NCBI GenBank assembly: GCA_029582155.1
Contig: CM055897.1
Span: 6,170,661-6,234,660, forward strand
Direction: 5' to 3'
DNA from: Panopea generosa
Taxonomy: Eukaryota; Mollusca; Bivalvia; Adapedonta; Hiatellidae
DNA: 64,000 bases
Shown: positions 12,091 to 23,126 of the stretch, in pieces
Layout: each line of letters starts with the position of its first letter
Position numbering within the stretch: position 1 is the stretch's first letter
Made by a program: the position numbers and the translations under genes
The notes under the pieces: model-generated
Told to the model about the DNA's origin: nothing
The model's database searches: none
The model's input: only the letters and a program-made list of their open reading frames with translations

Positions 12091-12881
12091 TTTGAACTAG
12101 AAAATGATTTATTCCCTCTATAAAGCAAACAGGTGAATAAAAATAATATACATACCACCACATTTTGGTTCGACATGTCAACCTTGGCAGAACCCGCCTA
12201 TCAAACGAATCATACTGGTACTACCCTCCCACTTAGCAGAATGATGCTATCTCTCGTCACATTTACATATCCAGTTTATCCACAATAGTCAATCATAGTG
12301 CACCAGATTTTATGTGGTACATCAAAAATGGCCTAGATTTTATTACCCTTTTGCACAACTGAAATAAAAAACAACATCAGTATTAGTGAAAAATGAAATT
12401 TGAAAGCAATTGTTTTCGCCAAAAGCACATATGGTGTGAATTAAGCAGAATTATAATATTATGTGCCAGGTTATTTGAAAATCTTCCTGAGCATGAGTTA
12501 CAGCCCTGACAAGAAGGGTGTACGTACACATGCATGCACACATACACTAACCGCGGTTGTGACAACATGTTGAGCTCATCACATGCGGGCTTGACAAAAA
12601 TGATGCTCAAGTCATGGTGGTCCTTGCCAAAAGTTTCATTGATATATGAGTGTTGGTTCAAGTAAAGCAGCACAGACAAGACTTTTAATTCAGAAAATAC
12701 AAACGGCTGTCACTCAGTTAAAAATCATCCAACTGGACCACAAAAAAGATTTATGAAACAAGATCTCATTCTTATCCTTTCCAGCAAGTATCAGAGAAGA
12801 AACACGGACAAGATTCTTCATTCCACATTTTGCTCTTGATATTATTAAGCAAAAATTTGGTTTTAAGGTTCATTTAGTTTA

Positions 12882-12882
<1 letters not shown>
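12091..12882. other. Spacer, nothing recognised
   Basis: The minus-strand frame at 12383-12679 has no domain I recognise. A CACATGCATGCACACATACAC-like run near 12525-12546 is a weak CA/TG-rich tract. Confidence 0.5.
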
Positions 12883-12931
<49 letters not shown>

Positions 12932-13232
12932 ACGGTGTTTAGCTTCGCTTTCAATAATTTTTCAGTCATATCGCGACGGTGTCTGCTTGAGACAGTATTC
13001 TAAGCACTGTCACACTGGAGTATCATGCCGCAGACGCATGGTATGATACCCCACCCAGTCACATTATACTGACACCGGGCTGACCAGACCTAGAACTCTC
13101 CTCTAAATGCTGAGCGCCAAACGAGGAAACTTCTAGTACCATTTTTAAAGTCTTTGGTATGACCCGACCGCAGATTGAACCCACAACCTTCAACATGTGA
13201 GGCGGACGCTCTACCTCTAGGCCACGCCGCGG
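12883..13232 (-). mobile_element. Full-length SINE A with expanded (GTT)n tail
   Basis: On the minus strand the head reads CCGCGGCGTGGCCTAGAGGT then AGAGCGTCCGCCTCACATG, with A box TGGCCTAGAGG and B-box region GGGTTCAATCTGCGG. The body shows CTAGAAGTTTCCTCGTTTGG and GTCAGTATAATGTGACTGGG. The 3' end GAAGCTAAACACCGTACAAC leads straight into (AAC)n, seen on the plus strand as 48 bp of (TTG)n at 12883-12930. The same CAACAA tail starts at 48435 in another copy, so the microsatellite is the SINE's own tail. The minus-strand frame 13090-13302 is a by-product of this element. Confidence 0.9.
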
Positions 13233-13239
13233 TCTGATT

Positions 13240-13413
13240 TAGTTTAAACTTATTTATTTTACTGCGATTGCGAAACAAGTTATTGCAACTTATACAAATC
13301 ACTCTCGAAGTCTTCCTGGGTAGAACCAGTACTAAGCATGTGTGTGAAAAATGTCTTGCTCAATGACATATAGACGTCTTGGTTCGGTGCTCTACCACTA
13401 GACCATGCACTCT
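13240..13413 (-). mobile_element. tRNA-derived SINE E
   Basis: Minus strand: GTGCATGGTCTAGTGGTAGA then GCACCGAACCAAGACGTC, a tRNA-like head with A box TGGTCTAGTGGTAGAG. The body follows as CATGCTTAGTACTGGTTCTA and GGAAGACTTCGAGAGTGATT. It abuts the head of the SINE A copy almost directly, giving two retroposons in tandem with the same orientation. A relative lies at 41470-41640. Confidence 0.75.
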
Positions 13414-14069
13414 ATCGTTGATTTAACATGTGAATAAAATATTGCCATGCAATAACCTAGTTATAACTTAGTTATAATAAAGTAGTTCTAATATTTACCA
13501 ACAATATTTTAAGAGTCGTTTACAAATGAACTATATCAACATTTTTTCCTGTTTCATTTTTGTTGACATTATTTAAGTAAAAAATATCTAGATTACTTTT
13601 AAATTTTAAATTTCAGTTAAGTATTTCCTACATATGACATAGAATTTCTTCTACTATTAATTATCTTCATTTCAGGTAAATTGTGTGGGAAAACTTGACA
13701 AACATGTGCTGGGTACTGACTGTAATAAATGACAAACAATTCCTGCCTCCGGCATAATTCTACTGCCAACCAGTCTATATGAATGATAGGAATCAATAAG
13801 GCCTATAAATAAAACACCTTTCCCTGTGTTTTATATTCAAAAACAAAATTTTGTTTTCATTCAACTTAAAACATATCCATTCCCTTCTTCTACCAAAGAT
13901 ACATTTTCAGCTCTTATTATTGTATCAATGTAAGATGCAGTAACAGCTAGCTGACATCAGACTGTTCCTGTATGGCAAACAAGTACTAAACAAGTATGCT
14001 GGGCCAATTAGCTAGCTTTTCTGTAATAGCAACTACAGACACGTACATCACAACACTCGTTTCGCTAGC
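13414..14069. other. Spacer, nothing recognised
   Basis: AT-rich sequence with no long open frame, tandem repeat or shared family. Confidence 0.5.
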
Positions 14070-14238
14070 TAGACCCAGTTAGCTTAGTCAACCATGTGTC
14101 TGACCTACAATTCAAGAGTCACCAGTTCGAATCCCTGCCCAGCCACAGTCTCCGTGATGACTGATATAAGATAAAGGGGTCTCACTGTCATTCATCTCTC
14201 ACGGCTGACTCAAGTAGGAAAGTTATCAGTTACATGAT
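14070..14238 (+). mobile_element. tRNA-derived SINE B
   Basis: Head with TTAGCTTAGTCAACCATGTG and B box AGTTCGAATCCCTGCCCAG. The body follows with CAGTCTCCGTGATGACTGAT, GGTCTCACTGTCATTCATCT and CTCAAGTAGGAAAGTTATCA, and stops after GTTACATG. Family B is best seen at 49150-49420. The 3' third (TGGTTAACC, GGATCC, AACAGTGG) is absent here. Confidence 0.75.
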
Positions 14239-14440
14239 TTATTTAATAATGATTTAATTCAAGTTTATTTAGCAATCGACAAATTTTACCTTTCATAAAT
14301 AGTCACACAATTCCTTTAGTGTTTCACTAACAACATCATATTAAGAATTTAAGAAAGCTTTTTAAAAAAATTCACAACGCACACATTGTGTTAAAGAAAT
14401 ATCTGTAGGTGCGGATATTAAATTGTAAAAAATGCTTAAA
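14239..14440. other. Short AT-rich spacer
   Basis: AT-rich; no feature recognised. Confidence 0.4.
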
Positions 14441-15002
14441 CAACAACCTGCAAGATTATGCAACTCTTCCACCCTAGCAGTCAAAACTGGTATAAATAGA
14501 TTAAAACTGCTTACCACCTGCAAGATAATGTAACTCTACCACCCTAGCAGCCAAAACTGGTTAAATAGATGAAAACTGCTAACCACCTGCAAGATAATGT
14601 ATCTCTACCACCCTTGCAGCCAAAACTGGTTAAATAGATGAAAACTGCTAACCACCTGCAAGATAATGTATCTCTACCACCCTAGCAGCCAAAACTGGTT
14701 AAATAGATGAAAACTGCTAACCACCTGAAAGATTATGTATCTCTACCACCCTAGCAGCCAAAACTGGTATAAGAAGATGAAAACTGCTAACCACCTGCAA
14801 GAATTATGTAACTCTCCCACCCTAGCAGCCAAAAACTGATATAAATAGATGAAAACTGCTAACCACCTGCAAGATTATGTAACTCTATCACCCTAGCAGC
14901 CAAAACTGGTATAAATAGATGAAAACTGCTAACCACCTGCAAGATTGTGTAACTCTACCACCCTAGCAGTCAAAACTGGTATAAATAGATGAAAACTGCT
15001 AA
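14441..15002. repeat. 69-70-bp tandem repeat, 8 copies
   Basis: Eight copies of AACCACCTGCAAGATAATGT then ATCTCTACCACCCTAGCAGC then CAAAACTGGTTAAATAGATG then AAAACTGCT. Copies differ by small changes (GGTTAAAT or GGTATAAAT, TATGTAAC or AATGTATC). The sequence is unrelated to the 69-bp array at 3479-8106 despite the equal period. Confidence 0.95.
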
Positions 15003-15175
15003 CAGACGGACTCATGCTTTCACAAAGTCCTCAAAGGTCAAGTGATCATTTAATGACCACTTAATAGATGAAAACTGCTACAAGACTGACTGATACTTCC
15101 ACAAAGTCCTCAAAGGTCAAGTAGTCCAAGGCAATGTCATCTAGTGACCACTAACCTCTCACAGCTGTGTTACTG
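15003..15175. repeat. Two-copy 79-bp duplication next to the 69-bp repeat
   Basis: CACAAAGTCCTCAAAGGTCA occurs at 15021 and 15100, and AATAGATGAAAACTGCTA recurs between them. The segment carries pieces of the neighbouring repeat unit, so it is an edge product of the array. Confidence 0.7.
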
Positions 15176-16518
15176 GTTTCAAGCCTAACTCAGTCCAAAA
15201 GTGCCATGTGAGAAAGTTTGACAATTATTTGTGGGCGGATGATGTCGGATTCATACTCAGGTCTTCTTCTAACAATAGAATTGTAGATACCATAATTATA
15301 TAGCCCGTCATTGGTTGTAAATTGGGTAAAACCCTTCCATTCATCCTTACACGTAACTCTCACACACCATTAAATGCAATACAAATGAGAGATTCATTAT
15401 AACTGCAGCAATATATTATTAAACTTCACACTAATCATGTAAAAAATAACTAATATCATCACAACGACTTAATTTAAGAAGAATTTAAACTACACGATAT
15501 TTAACTAACTTCCTGAGTTTTTCCGAAATTCAACAACCTGTGATTTCATAACTGTTACACATACCAGTAACACTTTTAAAAAGAAATGCACAAAATATAC
15601 ACATTTATTAAAAACAAAAATCTCAACTTTCTTTGAAACAACAGATATCAACTTTTTTAAGGGGGGGGGGGGGGGGGGGGGCGGAATTAAAAAGAATTTT
15701 CTAAAGTACACAGTTGAGCCAGCGGGATGTTGTTACAGATCTTTTTTACTTCTCAAATTAAATTATTGTTGTCAACATTTTTCTTCAGTGTTGTAGATAA
15801 CAAGGGCAGCCCAGTATTAATGTTATAGACAACAAGGTAGCCAGCCCAATTCTGTGTCTTGTTTTTGGTATAGCGGTAATCTAAACAAACATGTTGTTTT
15901 CCTTGGTTTCTACGAGGAATTATATAGAGAAGGAAAGGCAACTGACTGAGATTTTGTGAATGCTCGTGTATTTGTGCTAAATCTCACAATACCTCGTTTT
16001 GGATTATCTTAACTTTTGATTACAAAATTTGTATACTGCAGCTAAAATAATTGACAATTTACGATCAATTTTCCTTCAAACTTCAATATCTTTAGTTCAA
16101 GATCATTTTGTGTGATCGAAACATGTTTAAACATCTAAGATTACATACAACTTACAGTTTATATACAAGAAATCAGTTGCCTGTGCATTACGAATGAATA
16201 ATTTGCCAAATAATTAATCCTTTGTGTGCTATTTTCTCAACATTTAGTCAAGAGATGCAAGTTTCCTATTCTTCTATATAAATCCTTGGTTTATTCTTAT
16301 ACAGTCCAAATTACTTTTTTTTAATTTTTGTATAGGGGTTTGCACCTTTTTTCAATAGTATTTTAGTAATTCAAAGGCGGGCATGCAGTGGACCTAATCT
16401 TCATTCCTAGGATCCACAAACTAGACCAGCTAAACAATGTATATTTAGCTTTTTTCAAAATCAATATAAAATTAAATTAAGTATATATTTTTTATCTCTT
16501 CTCTGTTGTGATTCATCT
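15176..16518. other. Spacer containing a 21-base G run
   Basis: A pure G run occupies 15661-15681, within TTTTAAG...GCGGAATT. Minus-strand frames near 15505-15711 and 15753-15941 read through it and through low-complexity sequence and have no recognisable domain. The rest is AT-rich without identified repeats. Confidence 0.6.
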
Positions 16519-16673
16519 GCCATCACATCTTGTGGCTATAGTGTTCCGCCATCACATCTTGTGGCTATAGTGTTTCACCATCACATCTTGTGGCTATAGT
16601 GTTCCGCCATGCCATCACATCTTGTGGCTATAGTGTTCCGCCATCACATCTTGTGGCTATAGTGTTCCGCCAT
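16519..16673. repeat. 29-bp tandem repeat, 5 copies
   Basis: CCATCACATCTTGTGGCTAT then AGTGTTCCG is repeated five times. At 16607-16616 the junction shows an extra CCATG, a 5-bp slip. Copies are otherwise nearly identical, so the repeat is young. Confidence 0.95.
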
Positions 16674-17278
16674 TATTGATTAAAATTAGAATTTGAGCAC
16701 ACGAGAGAGACATTAAGAATTTATTCTCAATACTGTTACAATTCATCAAAATTGAAATCACCGAAAACGTGAACTTTTATTCCAATTAATTCTCAAAGGA
16801 ACTAAACAAAACACTAAAACAGAATAATTACATTTTATGTACAAAACAAGCCAAGTCAGTGTGGAGATAATTGCTGTTTTCGTGCCTCTGTATTTACGGT
16901 TGTGCCTCTGTATTCAATGTTGGTACACACTCCCTCACATTCCTTTACACATTTTGTTGTTAATTTTCGTCATTGATATAAAAAACAATCAAATTAAGAT
17001 TAAAATTGGGTCTTGAGTTTCATTTATTGCATATTCTAAAATTCCATGTCCGTAATTTAATGCTGTGTTACAAAAAAAGAGTGTCTCAGGGTGTCAGAAG
17101 TAGCTGCATTCCACTGTAAAACAGTTATAACATGATAGCCTCTCTCACAGCCACATTTTAATGCAAGAACAGTCGCTATATTTACTTTTTTTCATATAAT
17201 AACGTCACTAAAAGATAAAAATTACTTATTATAATCATGTTTTATTTCCATTAGAGAAAAATGAATAAACATCATAAT
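16674..17278. other. Spacer, nothing recognised
   Basis: AT-rich; contains only a short local duplication GTGCCTCTGTATT (near 16882 and 16904). Confidence 0.5.
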
Positions 17279-17453
17279 AAAGCCATAATAACTTAATTGC
17301 TAGATTATCATCCCCGCCTACCCCCTAATTTTCATGCCACCCTGACACTTTTTATTTTCATATTCTTATATCCCCTCCCCCCACCCTCACACCCTTCCCC
17401 TTTTAAAGAAATAATTGGATGATAATCTAGCAAATGATTTGCAATGGCCTTAT
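17279..17453. mobile_element. MITE-1, about 175 bp, with terminal inverted repeats
   Basis: The left end AAAGCCATAATAACTTAATT continues GCTAGATTATCATCC. The right end GGATGATAATCTAGCAAATG continues ATTTGCAATGGCCTTA. The inner 16 bases (TGCTAGATTATCATCC) pair perfectly and the pairing extends outward imperfectly through about 36 bp. The interior is pyrimidine-rich, with CCCTAATTTTCATGC and CCCCTCCCCCCACCC. A second copy with the same ends and interior is at 53456-53650, and a single end is at 49038. There is no coding capacity, so it would be mobilised in trans. Confidence 0.85.
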
Positions 17454-17515
17454 GCAATTATAGAATTAAATAATTAGAAAATTAAATCAAAGGATTAGAG
17501 GTCCTGAGAGGCGCC

Positions 17516-17722
17516 ATTTGTTTGTTTGTTTGAATATTTAGAGAAATTGCTATTCCATCTAGGGCTAAAAGATGATCAGTTAGTCTAACATCTCTTTCCT
17601 GGGATCTTGGAAGGTTAACCAGTACTGGAGTACGTTCCCACTTGAATCAGCAGTGAGAGACGGGACAATGAGACATAATACCATATATCAATCATCATAA
17701 AGACTTTGGCCAGATGGGATCA
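17516..17722 (-). mobile_element. SINE B, head degraded
   Basis: Reverse-strand SINE B body: AACATCTCTTTCCTGGGATC, TTAACCAGTACTGGAGTACG, CACTTGAATCAGCAGTGAGA and ATGAGACATAATACC. A (TTTG)n stretch at 17516-17532 takes the place of its 3' tail. The tRNA head is barely preserved after GGCCAGATGGGATC. Confidence 0.75.
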
Positions 17723-18559
17723 TACATGTGATATTTCCAACCTGTGAATTTAGTGGTTATTTACTGTGAATTCATGCCAAAACTGTGAGTTTTTTTAATG
17801 TATATTTTAGTGGGCGAAATTCAATCATTGTTATAAAAATTTACATATGTGGATTAATTGATTTAATTATGAGCATCATAAGGATGTTTAAAATTAAGAC
17901 AGTGTATAATTAAGTAACTTACAACATTTAACAAGAAAACAGGAAAAGAAGTTTCAAAAACAAATATTTTCTTTATTTATATCATACTTTATTTTCATGA
18001 TTTATGTTATTTTTCTACTTATTTCTACATTATTTCTTTTACATTTCAATTCCATACTTTGAGTTTAATTACACACACCAAGGTCCTGTATAGAAGGACT
18101 TCTTTTTATAATTCCTTGCACACTTTCTCTCTCTGCAGTTTTCAAAAGACAGTCTTGTTCAGTTTGATACTTTTGACTGATTATTGATTTTGACACTCAA
18201 AAGATTAAATAAAACTGTTAGTTCTGTTGTTGGGGGGATGGTGTATTCTTCAGTCTTTTCTTCAAACTGGTTGGTAGATAATACTGGTCTGGAATCATTA
18301 GCACAGCTCCATAACTGAAAAATATAAATTATCATAAAATAAAATTAATATATGTTTTTATCTGCAATTTTTAACTTGTGGTTTTTGGAAGTGACAGGAT
18401 ATATTACAGATGGAGTCTGATATTGATTATTTTCATTCATTATCATTTGTAATATTAAATAGAAATAAATATTTTAATTTTCATTTTTTCCATCATTTCC
18501 AGCATCCACTTCAATATGAATGTTTTTCATCCTGGTCTTGTGCATTCACCTATAAAAAA

Positions 18560-18562
<3 letters not shown>
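17723..18562. other. Spacer, nothing recognised
   Basis: AT-rich sequence. The open frames starting at 18410 and 18516 are created by the following (TA)n tract and are not genes. Confidence 0.5.

Positions 18563-18602
<40 letters not shown>
18563..18602. repeat. (TA)n microsatellite, 20 repeats
   Basis: Uninterrupted TA dinucleotides over about 40 bp, flanked by AAAAAAAC and CACACC. It is self-complementary and would readily extrude as a hairpin. Confidence 0.95.
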
Positions 18603-18607
<5 letters not shown>

Positions 18608-20138
18608 CTTCCAAAACAGGCACCTTATGTTTAGTCTCTGGACACAGGAACTCCAGGGATCAAAGAACACCTCATGGAATGACAAACGTGTTATCATCTT
18701 TCCAACAACAACCTGGTAGACATAAATAAATCATCTGAGTAAATGTAATGTATATATTGCTTTAAAAATACGAAAACAAAACTTCAAAGATTGACGTACG
18801 AACACCAAACATCAATTCAATGCGTTAATAATCAATTATTAAAATACAAAACAAATCTCTTGTATCTGTTTACTCACCAAGGATTGTTCGCAAATCATCC
18901 ATCTACCAAACACTCGTTTTCTATATGATCTGCTGAGACAAATGTGTTTCCTTTAAGTCATAAATCCACTTCAATTATAAAGATTATCTTCCAGTTGTAA
19001 TGATTTATTTACATAATCAATTAATTAATTACAGAATCCATTAACCCCACCCCCCGAGGTATACTGTTGACGACACATGTTTTGTTTTGCAAATTACCAA
19101 GTGCGCGTCATTCGGTTTACTCGGATTTGTTCACCAAAACCAATATGCTTAAACAAGCTTAAAGTCGGATGTTACTGTAAAACTCGGAAAATAGCGGCAT
19201 TTTCTTTACTTCTTTTGAAATATGGTTTTACTGTGACATTTTGATCACGACCTGTTCGGTAAAAAAAAAGTGAGTTTTTGTCTGAGGTATCACATGTACT
19301 GGGTATGTGGTATTTAAACTCATGAACCAAGGATTGTAATATGCTCGCCGCAGGGGAAATACTGATATTGACCATTATGAAGCAATTCTCGTTAGAAAAT
19401 CATAGCTTATTCAGATAAAAAACATATATACATTTCAGTGTTTCTCTTAGAAACACATGTAACAAGAAATGAGAGTGGATGGGTACAGGATGGGTCTAAG
19501 TTTTGTGTTCATTAATGTATCGTCGGATACCCGGGGGTATCAACTGGGATACTCGCCACCCATCATGATGTATAAAACTGACACCAAGGGGTTTCCGACG
19601 ACGCATAAATAGTGCAAGTTTTTTTAATGGACAACTTGTCATATTTCAAAGTTAATACAATTGATAAGTTTGCAGTTTTAATGTTTGATTCTGTAATGAA
19701 GAATATTTTCATTATGTATCTGTGTATTTTAAAATAAATATAAATTTCATAAAAGTAGACATTAATAGTTAAGTCTTAAAACATCCCTAATAAACAGGAC
19801 TGCAGTAACCTATTCTACAATTTGTTTAAAAAATGAACTGTTTTAAGTAGTGATTTTATCCTATTTTTTTTTAATTAGATGCTGAGTAAATCTTTACGAT
19901 TGCATTGTTTTGTTTACTTGTAAAATGCTCTCAAAAATACATTAAGATTAAAATCTTCCAGATTAGCCTACTCCAAGATTTTATTACATACTTTTAAATG
20001 GACTGATCGGAATCTGAATCTATACAACATAGGGCCTATTACAGCATATTATAGAACTTTTCTGTATCTAACATAAATTTGAAATCGACCATGATTGACA
20101 ACAGGAAGAAAGCCGTTAATTTTACATTTGCTTCAGGG
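18603..20138. other. Spacer with a GC-richer inverted repeat
   Basis: Mostly AT-rich. An inverted repeat pairs TCGTCGGATACCCG (about 19520-19533) with GGGGTTTCCGACGACG (about 19589-19603) around a 55-bp loop. The left arm itself contains the near-palindrome GATACCCGGGGGTATC at 19526-19541. No protein-coding gene seen; the minus-strand frame 19172-19375 is unremarkable. Confidence 0.55.
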
Positions 20139-20296
20139 AATATTTTCATTGTTGATATGCGATATGCTAATTAGTATGGACACTCCTATAAGAGGACTTT
20201 TTTCATTGTTGATATGCGATATGCTAATTACTATGGACACAAGAGGACTTTTTTCATTGTTGATATGCGATATGCTAACTAGTATGGGCACTCCTA
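20139..20296. repeat. Three-copy 50-57-bp tandem repeat
   Basis: TTTTCATTGTTGATATGCGA then TATGCTAATTAGTATGGACA is present three times, with CATTGTTG at 20147, 20204 and 20254. Spacing drops from 57 to 50 bp because the second copy lacks CTCCTAT. The short frame 20095-20313 is a by-product. Confidence 0.9.
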
Positions 20297-21387
20297 CATT
20301 TCAGCCTTCATAGTAAATAATAATCGTGTGCAGACATCAAATATCAAAAGCAAAGACTTAAACACGTTTTCATGTCATAAGTTTATTTTTTGTACATTGA
20401 AAAGTTACTTTCATCAGACAGATACATAAAAAAAAGAAGAACTACTTTCTGTTGAGCAGTTAGAGGGTGCATATCAAATGAGCTAAATTTTCCAACATCC
20501 TATAATACTAATGAGACACCATAAAATTTGGCGCCTCAAAAAGCAATTACATAATAATTTATTATGTTGAAACTATTATAAATACCTATAGGATACAACA
20601 TTACATAGCCCAAAACTGTCTATTTCTAAATGAACTGCCATAAAATGGGGGAATATCGGACACCTCAGGAACTGTGTCTGTCTTGCTTGGCCAAATGTTA
20701 TGAAATTCAGATAAACTCTTATATTTCCGATAGATATGTTTATGTCCAAGAAGTTGTGGTGGTCAAATGGCGTAAAACTAAAACAACACTTACCAATCAA
20801 CTGTTTTCTAAGTACACCACTGCATGGAGAGTATTGGACGTTTTGTGGGGTTTATCAGACAACAAAATGGGGTTTATCGGACATTGAAATCACATGTGGG
20901 GTTCATCGGACAGCTTACTTAATTATTCATCAGAAGTTTTTTGGACACTTTTGTTTTCATTTAAATTATTGTTTATGATGAAGTTAAACATAAATTTGTT
21001 TCAATTTCTTATTCATCAAATAAATACAAAATCAATAACTGTAAAACCAGTTTAACCGTTCTGTTTCATGTTGAAAATGTGATACAAAATATTGTCGCCA
21101 GCGCTATCTGAGTGAACAGGTGAGGGGAAACTCTTCCAATCAAAATTGTCGCCACATATCCTCACAGTGTATAACACCCGTTTATTATCCAGGATGTCTT
21201 AATGTATCAGCTGTTTTGATAGGGTCTGAAAACAAATGTAGTACATGCAGAAAGCTGCAGATAGCACATTTTAAGATCGTCCAGAAAACTGCGAGTGTCC
21301 AATATTCCCCTACATTACTCTATATAATAGATTTACATTTTAAAAAAATATAAACTTGACATAAGTAAATGTTGTTGCATTATGTTT
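20297..21387. other. Spacer with three short GGGGTTTATCGGACA phrases
   Basis: TGGGGTTTATCAGACA, TGGGGTTTATCGGACA and TGGGGTTCATCGGACA occur at about 20847, 20869 and 20896, a short local repeat with 22-27-bp spacing. The short overlapping frames at 20576-20978 lack domains and conflict with each other on both strands, so no gene is called. Confidence 0.5.
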
Positions 21388-21502
21388 AGTGTTGTTTTCA
21401 ACAGTTTCTTAGTTATATCACAACATGATCTACTTGAAATGGTGTCTACTTGACACGGTATACCAAGCACTGTCACAATGGAGTGTCAAGCTGTGGACAC
21501 AT
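21388..21502 (-). mobile_element. SINE A 3' fragment
   Basis: Reverse-strand 3' region of SINE A: AGTGTTGTTTTCAACAGTTT, ATATCACAACATGATCTACT and CACTGTCACAATGGAGTGTC. The 5' half and tRNA head are missing, and the sequence changes directly into SINE B at about 21503. Confidence 0.75.
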
Positions 21503-21705
21503 GTTCTCAGGCACACCCATCTTCCAAAGTAACTGATGACTTTCCCACTTGTGTAAGTGGCGAGAGACAAGTGGCAATGAGATACAATGTCATATAATTA
21601 TCCACAATCATGGAGACTACGGCTGGACAGAGATTCAAATCAAACTCATGTTCCCTGGATTGTTAGCCAGACCTGCTACCAACTGAGCTTACTCGGACTG
21701 GCATA
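21503..21705 (-). mobile_element. SINE B joined to the SINE A fragment
   Basis: Minus strand: TAAGCTCAGTTGGTAGCAGG is the tRNA-like head, followed by AATCCAGGGAACATGAGTTT, then CGTAGTCTCCATGATTGTGG, CATTGTATCTCATTGCCACT and GGGAAAGTCATCAGTTAC. It runs into GTTCTCAGGCACACCC, which matches the TGTGCTTGAGCATG part of the better copy. A direct A/B junction with no spacer suggests one element landed inside the other. Confidence 0.7.
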
Positions 21706-23126
21706 TCATATTTCAAATAATTTTGAAATCAAATTTAACTACAATTATAATTATATTCTAATAAATGAGAAATTTTGTTTATAAAAAGTAAATAGTTACC
21801 AACTTGAAAGTTACGCAGAATTAAAAATATTTTAACTATCAATCCAACCGACACATTTTAGATAAAAAATTGATAATAAAATAATTTTTGGTCTAAATTT
21901 TTTCAAGCCATCTTTTAACTCCATTTTTAGCATATTACAATCATGTTGCTATGTTAATAACAGCTGGCTAATTTTATCGGTGGAAGAAGAACCCATATTG
22001 TTTTTAAGAAACGCCCCTGGAGGGAAAGGAGATTAAAGAGGAGGTTAAAGATCTTGAGCCTACCTGCACTGCAAACTTACCTACCTGCCAATTATAATAC
22101 ATATATTTGTTATACTTACAAATCATTTGTAACACTATATATGAATAAATCTTATACTTATGTGAAAGTGTATGTTATACATACAAATCATTTGTAACAC
22201 TATATATAAATAAATATTATACTAATGTGAAAATCTAAACTAAAGCTAAAACAAATTATAAAAACGCAGATTTAATTGATCTAATTTAAACCTACCATTT
22301 CATATCACCAGATCTCATGCACTGATATCAATGACAATTAAATCCACATTTTTCCCCATTTAGCCCTTTTGTACATAAAAGAAACAAATATTTTTTTATA
22401 ATCCAAATAAAAATCCACATTTATATGAATTTAAACAACACAACGAAGTCACAGCTAGATATCTCACAAGTGAGCCTGGTCAGTACATAACGTATTTTTT
22501 GTCGTTCACAGGGGCCACTCCTTTTTCTCTACACAAGCAACATTAGCTGGGACAGCCCACTTACATGTCATACTTCCTGTTCATTATAACAAAGTGTGTA
22601 CCACACAATGGGCCACTGTAATTATGTGTATAACGGCAAAGGCCAAAGTCATGATCATTTCATTACATGCTGGCTTATCGCTGATCTAAATCGTGGAAAT
22701 GCTTTATGTTTTTTAACAAATGGCAAACAAGGGTTCTGGGAAAGTAAAACATCCGCCAGATTGTTATAATTTTACTTTGTAGATTTAAATGTCATTTGCA
22801 TGCAACACTTACTACTGGTGATTACAATGAAAAATTGGATCGCCAATTAAACACTTTGGGCAGGATGAGTACAGCAGCCAGGCTGATACTTTAATTAATA
22901 AGACACGAGGCAAACCTACTTTAACATGCAGATATTGTTAACATAGTGTTTGTATATATGTGTGTATGTGACACTCGCGGATTTGAAAGGGGGTACAGTT
23001 GGCACAGACCTCATTTCCCTTGGGATTTCCTGAATATTAAAAAAGGAATATAAACCAATGCACAAATATATATATATTTATATATGTATTTGAGGATATG
23101 AGGATATATATAAATATATATATATA
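21706..23126. other. Spacer with a two-copy duplication and a TA-rich palindromic run
   Basis: CAAATCATTTGTAACACTAT then ATATGAATAAAT is present twice (about 22120 and 22185). ATTTGCAT, an octamer-type motif, occurs near 22794. The stretch 22440-22920 looks non-repetitive and is a candidate for conserved non-coding sequence, but nothing in it proves function. From 23060 to 23126 the sequence is TATA-rich and partly palindromic, leading directly into the 73-bp array. Confidence 0.5.

Noticed and set aside
14441..15002. Relationship between the two 69-bp arrays
   Set aside because: Equal period only. The unit sequences do not align.
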